This document shows positions 23,940 through 26,118 of a stretch of 26,118 nucleotides of DNA, in pieces. Both the position numbers and the translations under genes were made by a program. The notes below the pieces were generated by a model. The model saw nothing but the letters and a program-made list of their open reading frames with translations. It had not been told where the DNA came from and did not search any database. Within the stretch, counting starts at the first letter, position 1; each line of letters opens with the position of its first letter. This stretch comes from a virus: IMG/VR virus record IMGVR_UViG_3300019759_000017, positions 1 through 26,118 of that record. One strand, given 5' to 3'.

Positions 23940-25717
23940 TATGCACATCCTATACAAGCATCAGACATCATTGATTCCATCGATTCAGTAGATGATGTGA
24001 TTACTTTTCTTTCTTTTGATTCTGTCGATCCACGATTCACTGCACTAGATCGTAAGTAGTATAGTGACTTAACATTGCGTTTCCATGCTAGGATATGAAT
24101 GTCAGATATACGCTGTACGTGTGAGTTACCTGGGATGAACAGATTGAGTGATTGGGCTTGGTCGATCTTAGGTGCACGATCACCTGCGAAGTCGACTAGC
24201 CATGTTTGGTCGATTTCGAAGGCTGTTTTGAATACATCCTTAGTCCACTGGTCAAGGTAAGGTAAGTGCTGAACTGAGCCGTCGTTCTTCATAATGCTAG
24301 ACCACTGAGTAGCTACCCATGTACTGTCTAGGTTGTTAGAAGATGCGTAGTTGTCCAGTACTTGCCCTAGGAACTTATTACGAACAGGGAATGAACCTTG
24401 CTTCAGTTTCTTAGTAAAGGCATTAGTTACCCAAGGCTCGATACCGCCAGAAGCTAAGTTACATAGGTTGGAAATAGACATAGTTGGAGCAATAGCCGTT
24501 ACGTGGATATTACGCTTACGTGAACCAGTACGGATTGCCATAGGACAAGGATTGTTTACAGCGATGTTATGCGAGTCACAGCTAGATTTGATGTGAGTGA
24601 ATACTTCGTTGTTAAGTCCCTTGGCCATAGGAGTTTCCCATGGTAGATTACGCTTTTGTAGTAACGAGTGAAAGCCCATTACGCCAAGTCCGATAGATCG
24701 TTCGTCGATAGCTGAGTTACGTGCCTTGGCGAAACCAGGCTTGCCATCAGTCATGTCGATGAAAGACTGTAGTACGTTGTCAAGGTAGTCCTGACAGTCA
24801 GCTAAGAATAGAGGGTCGTCCTTCCACTCGTCGTAGTATTCAAGGTTTACAGATCCGAGGCAGCACACACCAGTGTTGTTATCATCAGTACGTAGAGTTA
24901 TCTCAGTACATAAGTTTGAAGTAGTAACTGAGATGTTGTCTGAGATGTACTCAGGTGGAGCTAATCGGTTCACCGTATCGATGAATAGCATGAATGGCTC
25001 ACCCTTTAGGGTAGTACGTACTTCAAGAATACGAGTCCACAATTCAGAGGCTGAAATAGTTTTGATTACTAAGCCGTCCTTAGGAGAGATTAAATCCCAA
25101 GGCTTGTTGTGAATAACTGCATGCATGAAGTCGTCAGTGATAGCTACACCATGATGTAACTCAGGTGCTCTACGTCCTTGGTCACCAGTAGGCTTACGGA
25201 TGTCCACAAATTCCTCGATTTCAGGGTGAGATACTATTAGGTAGTCTGCCTGAGAGAATCTACGGATACCACCTTGCGAGATTGCGTTGGTTAATGTACC
25301 GTCGACTTTCATGAAGGGGATAATACCAGATGATGAACCGCCGTATTGGCCTACTTTGTGGTTCATTTCACGTACTTGGTTCCAGTCCTTGCCAACTCCT
25401 CCACCGTGAGAGCCAAGCCAGCATGATTCAGTCCACGAGTCGAAGATACCTTCTTTCGTGTCCGGTACAGAGCCGGTGAAGCATGAGATTGGTAGTCCAC
25501 GTGTAGTTCCAGCGTTGGAGCTAATAGGAGTAGATGGGTGAAACCAGTAGTTGCTGATGTAGCTAGACATACGTTGTCCGTGCGCAGAGTCGTTCTGATA
25601 AGAACTAGTTACTCTGTGTAGCCAGCCAGCGTAGTCTTCATCAGGAAGGAAATAGGTTTCTTGGTACAAGGCTTTAGATATGTCAGGTAGGCCTGAGTAT
25701 CCTCTAGACTCAACCAC
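23939..25717 (-). CDS. nrdA: Class I ribonucleotide reductase alpha subunit NrdA, 592 aa
   Basis: This is the catalytic subunit of aerobic ribonucleotide reductase. The redox-active Cys pair is C79 (GLPISCF) and C286 (CCLGSVNL). The active-site trio is N268, C270, E272 in SNLCTEITL. The radical-transfer tyrosines are Y553-Y554 (SLYYLRS), and the C-terminal thioredoxin-reducible pair is C588/C591 (ACIGCA). All key residues are present. The protein lacks the ~95-residue N-terminal ATP-cone of E. coli NrdA (761 aa), so dATP feedback inhibition is probably absent, as is common in phages. The start is GTG 25717, with AGGAG (25724-25728) six bases upstream. It overlaps the end of a 38-aa membrane peptide by 8 bases. 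Confidence 0.95.
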   Translation of the reverse strand: MVESRGYSGLPDISKALYQETYFLPDEDYAGWLHRVTSSYQNDSAHGQRMSSYISNYWFHPSTPISSNAGTTRGLPISCFTGSVPDTKEGIFDSWTESCWLGSHGGGVGKDWNQVREMNHKVGQYGGSSSGIIPFMKVDGTLTNAISQGGIRRFSQADYLIVSHPEIEEFVDIRKPTGDQGRRAPELHHGVAITDDFMHAVIHNKPWDLISPKDGLVIKTISASELWTRILEVRTTLKGEPFMLFIDTVNRLAPPEYISDNISVTTSNLCTEITLRTDDNNTGVCCLGSVNLEYYDEWKDDPLFLADCQDYLDNVLQSFIDMTDGKPGFAKARNSAIDERSIGLGVMGFHSLLQKRNLPWETPMAKGLNNEVFTHIKSSCDSHNIAVNNPCPMAIRTGSRKRNIHVTAIAPTMSISNLCNLASGGIEPWVTNAFTKKLKQGSFPVRNKFLGQVLDNYASSNNLDSTWVATQWSSIMKNDGSVQHLPYLDQWTKDVFKTAFEIDQTWLVDFAGDRAPKIDQAQSLNLFIPGNSHVQRISDIHILAWKRNVKSLYYLRSSAVNRGSTESKERKVITSSTESMESMMSDACIGCA

Positions 25718-25826
25718 CTGTAGCTCCTGCCATAATAGCTACTATAAGGATAATTAGATGCGTTCCGAACCATTCGAAGTTAGTTGGAGTGTATGGTTCA
25801 TTTAGTTTCTTCAGTAGGTTTTTCAT
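25710..25826 (-). CDS. Small single-pass membrane protein, 38 aa
   Basis: ATG 25826 has AAAGGA seven to eight bases upstream. It overlaps the resolvase gene end by 29 bases and the nrdA start by 8 bases, which are normal operon junctions. Residues 1-20 are basic then polar (MKNLLKKLNEP... up to FEWF). Residues ~22-34 (THLIILIVAIMAG) form one short membrane helix, and the tail is Gly/Ala/Thr. If it is not translated, the stretch 25718-25797 has no gene, which would be unusual in so tightly packed an operon. The family is not recognised. Inner-membrane modulation of the host or a small lysis-type role are only possibilities. Confidence 0.55.
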   Translation of the reverse strand: MKNLLKKLNEPYTPTNFEWFGTHLIILIVAIMAGATGG

Positions 25827-26118
25827 TGAGGTCCTTTGGTATAAATGTTACGATTACTCGTGGGTTTTCTTTGTCTCTTTCGATTACGTTGTAAGATGAC
25901 GAGAGGTGATGCCTTACGTTGTCATCCTTGATATAACCTGCATGCTTGAGGGCGTCTAGTGAGACTTTCTCAATCATAGCGATTACGTTAGATGGATCAC
26001 AAGCTACTGACTTGTAGTAGAGGTCGTAATGCATAGAGAACGACTTGTGGAGAGCATCAGAGGTACCAACTTGGTTGAGTACTAGTTCTGTGAACTCCTG
26101 CTTGAAGTTGTTCTGGTC
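25798..26118 (-). CDS. RusA-like Holliday junction resolvase, C-terminal 106 residues (5' end outside window)
   Basis: The frame is open to the window edge, so the start lies beyond 26118 and the ATG at 26034 is probably internal. The visible part follows the RusA endonuclease pattern: a strand with SMHYDLYYKS, the acidic pair region ACDPSNVIAMIEKVSLDAL, then IKDDNVRH with the conserved Asp-Asp, and the closing strand PRVIVTFIP. RusA enzymes (about 120-150 aa) resolve Holliday junctions and branched replication intermediates before packaging. The C-terminal tail LNEKPTEETK is extra and overlaps the next small gene by 29 bases. Confidence 0.75.
   Translation of the reverse strand, partial: DQNNFKQEFTELVLNQVGTSDALHKSFSMHYDLYYKSVACDPSNVIAMIEKVSLDALKHAGYIKDDNVRHHLSSSYNVIERDKENPRVIVTFIPKDLNEKPTEETK

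Noticed and set aside
23940-23957. Upstream start for NrdB (346 aa)
   Set aside because: ATG 23939 in the TAATG overlap with nrdA has a better-placed AGGA site, and the six extra residues are not typical of NrdB.
17400-26118. N4-style hairpin early promoters for the vRNAP
   Set aside because: I looked through the gaps of the minus-strand block and saw no convincing short-stem, three-base-loop hairpin followed by a common start sequence; gaps are too short and early promoters are probably outside this window.
1-26118. Assignment to the SIO1/VpV262-like podoviruses on the basis of ThyX, PhoH, RNR and MazG-like genes
   Set aside because: Those genes travel widely among marine phages; the vRNAP motifs and N4-like late gene order weigh more.
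1-26118. tRNA genes, CRISPR arrays, insertion sequences, att sites
   Set aside because: No cloverleaf-like segment, regularly spaced repeats, transposase or integrase was found by reading both strands; the window is nearly fully coding.

Overview
The window looks like part of a tailed-phage genome, most likely a podovirus related to the N4-like group (Schitoviridae) or a sister lineage. Two opposed gene blocks fill almost all of it. The strongest evidence is an open reading frame of 2540 codons at 5573-13195. It carries all four signature motifs of the T7/N4 single-subunit RNA polymerase family, in the right order and at roughly N4-like spacing, so it should be a virion-packaged RNA polymerase (vRNAP) delivered into the host with the DNA. 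I see no tRNA, rRNA, CRISPR array, insertion sequence or integration gene. The host cannot be named. AAGGA/GGAGG-type ribosome sites fit a Gram-negative host, and the ThyX, PhoH, ribonucleotide reductase and MazG-like set is common in marine phages.

Plus strand, 1-17399, late virion block. A partial gene is followed by a small hairpin terminator. Then come a 150-aa conserved structural protein, a GNAT-like 143-aa protein, a 785-aa protein with a long hydrophobic stretch, a 177-aa protein, a 400-aa protein, the vRNAP and a 1400-aa giant protein. Most genes overlap or touch. The only real gaps (55-62 bp) precede the 150-aa, 177-aa and vRNAP genes, and the last two contain TATAAT boxes without a -35. 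That would suit host sigma70 transcription helped by a phage activator, as in N4 late transcription. The 1400-aa protein resembles the C-terminal third of N4 vRNAP in position, length and C-terminal sequence style, so vRNAP appears to be split into two genes here. The 1400-aa protein also has an HExxH zinc-protease motif.

An imperfect hairpin at 17411-17431 lies between the two convergent blocks.

Minus strand, 26118-17439, nucleotide metabolism and takeover block. In transcription order: a RusA-like resolvase (5' end outside the window), a 38-aa membrane peptide, NrdA, NrdB, a DUF3310-like protein with a Cys-rich N-terminus, a 98-aa unknown, a ClpP-like protease, a NADAR ADP-ribose/N-glycosidase-type protein, a GIY-YIG homing endonuclease, a PIN-PhoH ATPase, ThyX, an acidic 113-aa unknown and a MazG-like pyrophosphohydrolase. 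These genes are tightly coupled (TAATG, ATGA and TAG-T-ATG junctions). Together they point to dNTP supply (NrdAB, ThyX, MazG-like), RNA/DNA processing (PhoH, RusA) and probable host or defence modulation (NADAR, ClpP-like).

The main points for follow-up are the split vRNAP and the homing endonuclease. The endonuclease sits in the 5' end of phoH and has left a recognisable stub of the old phoH start upstream, while phoH continues from a recoded second copy of that start.
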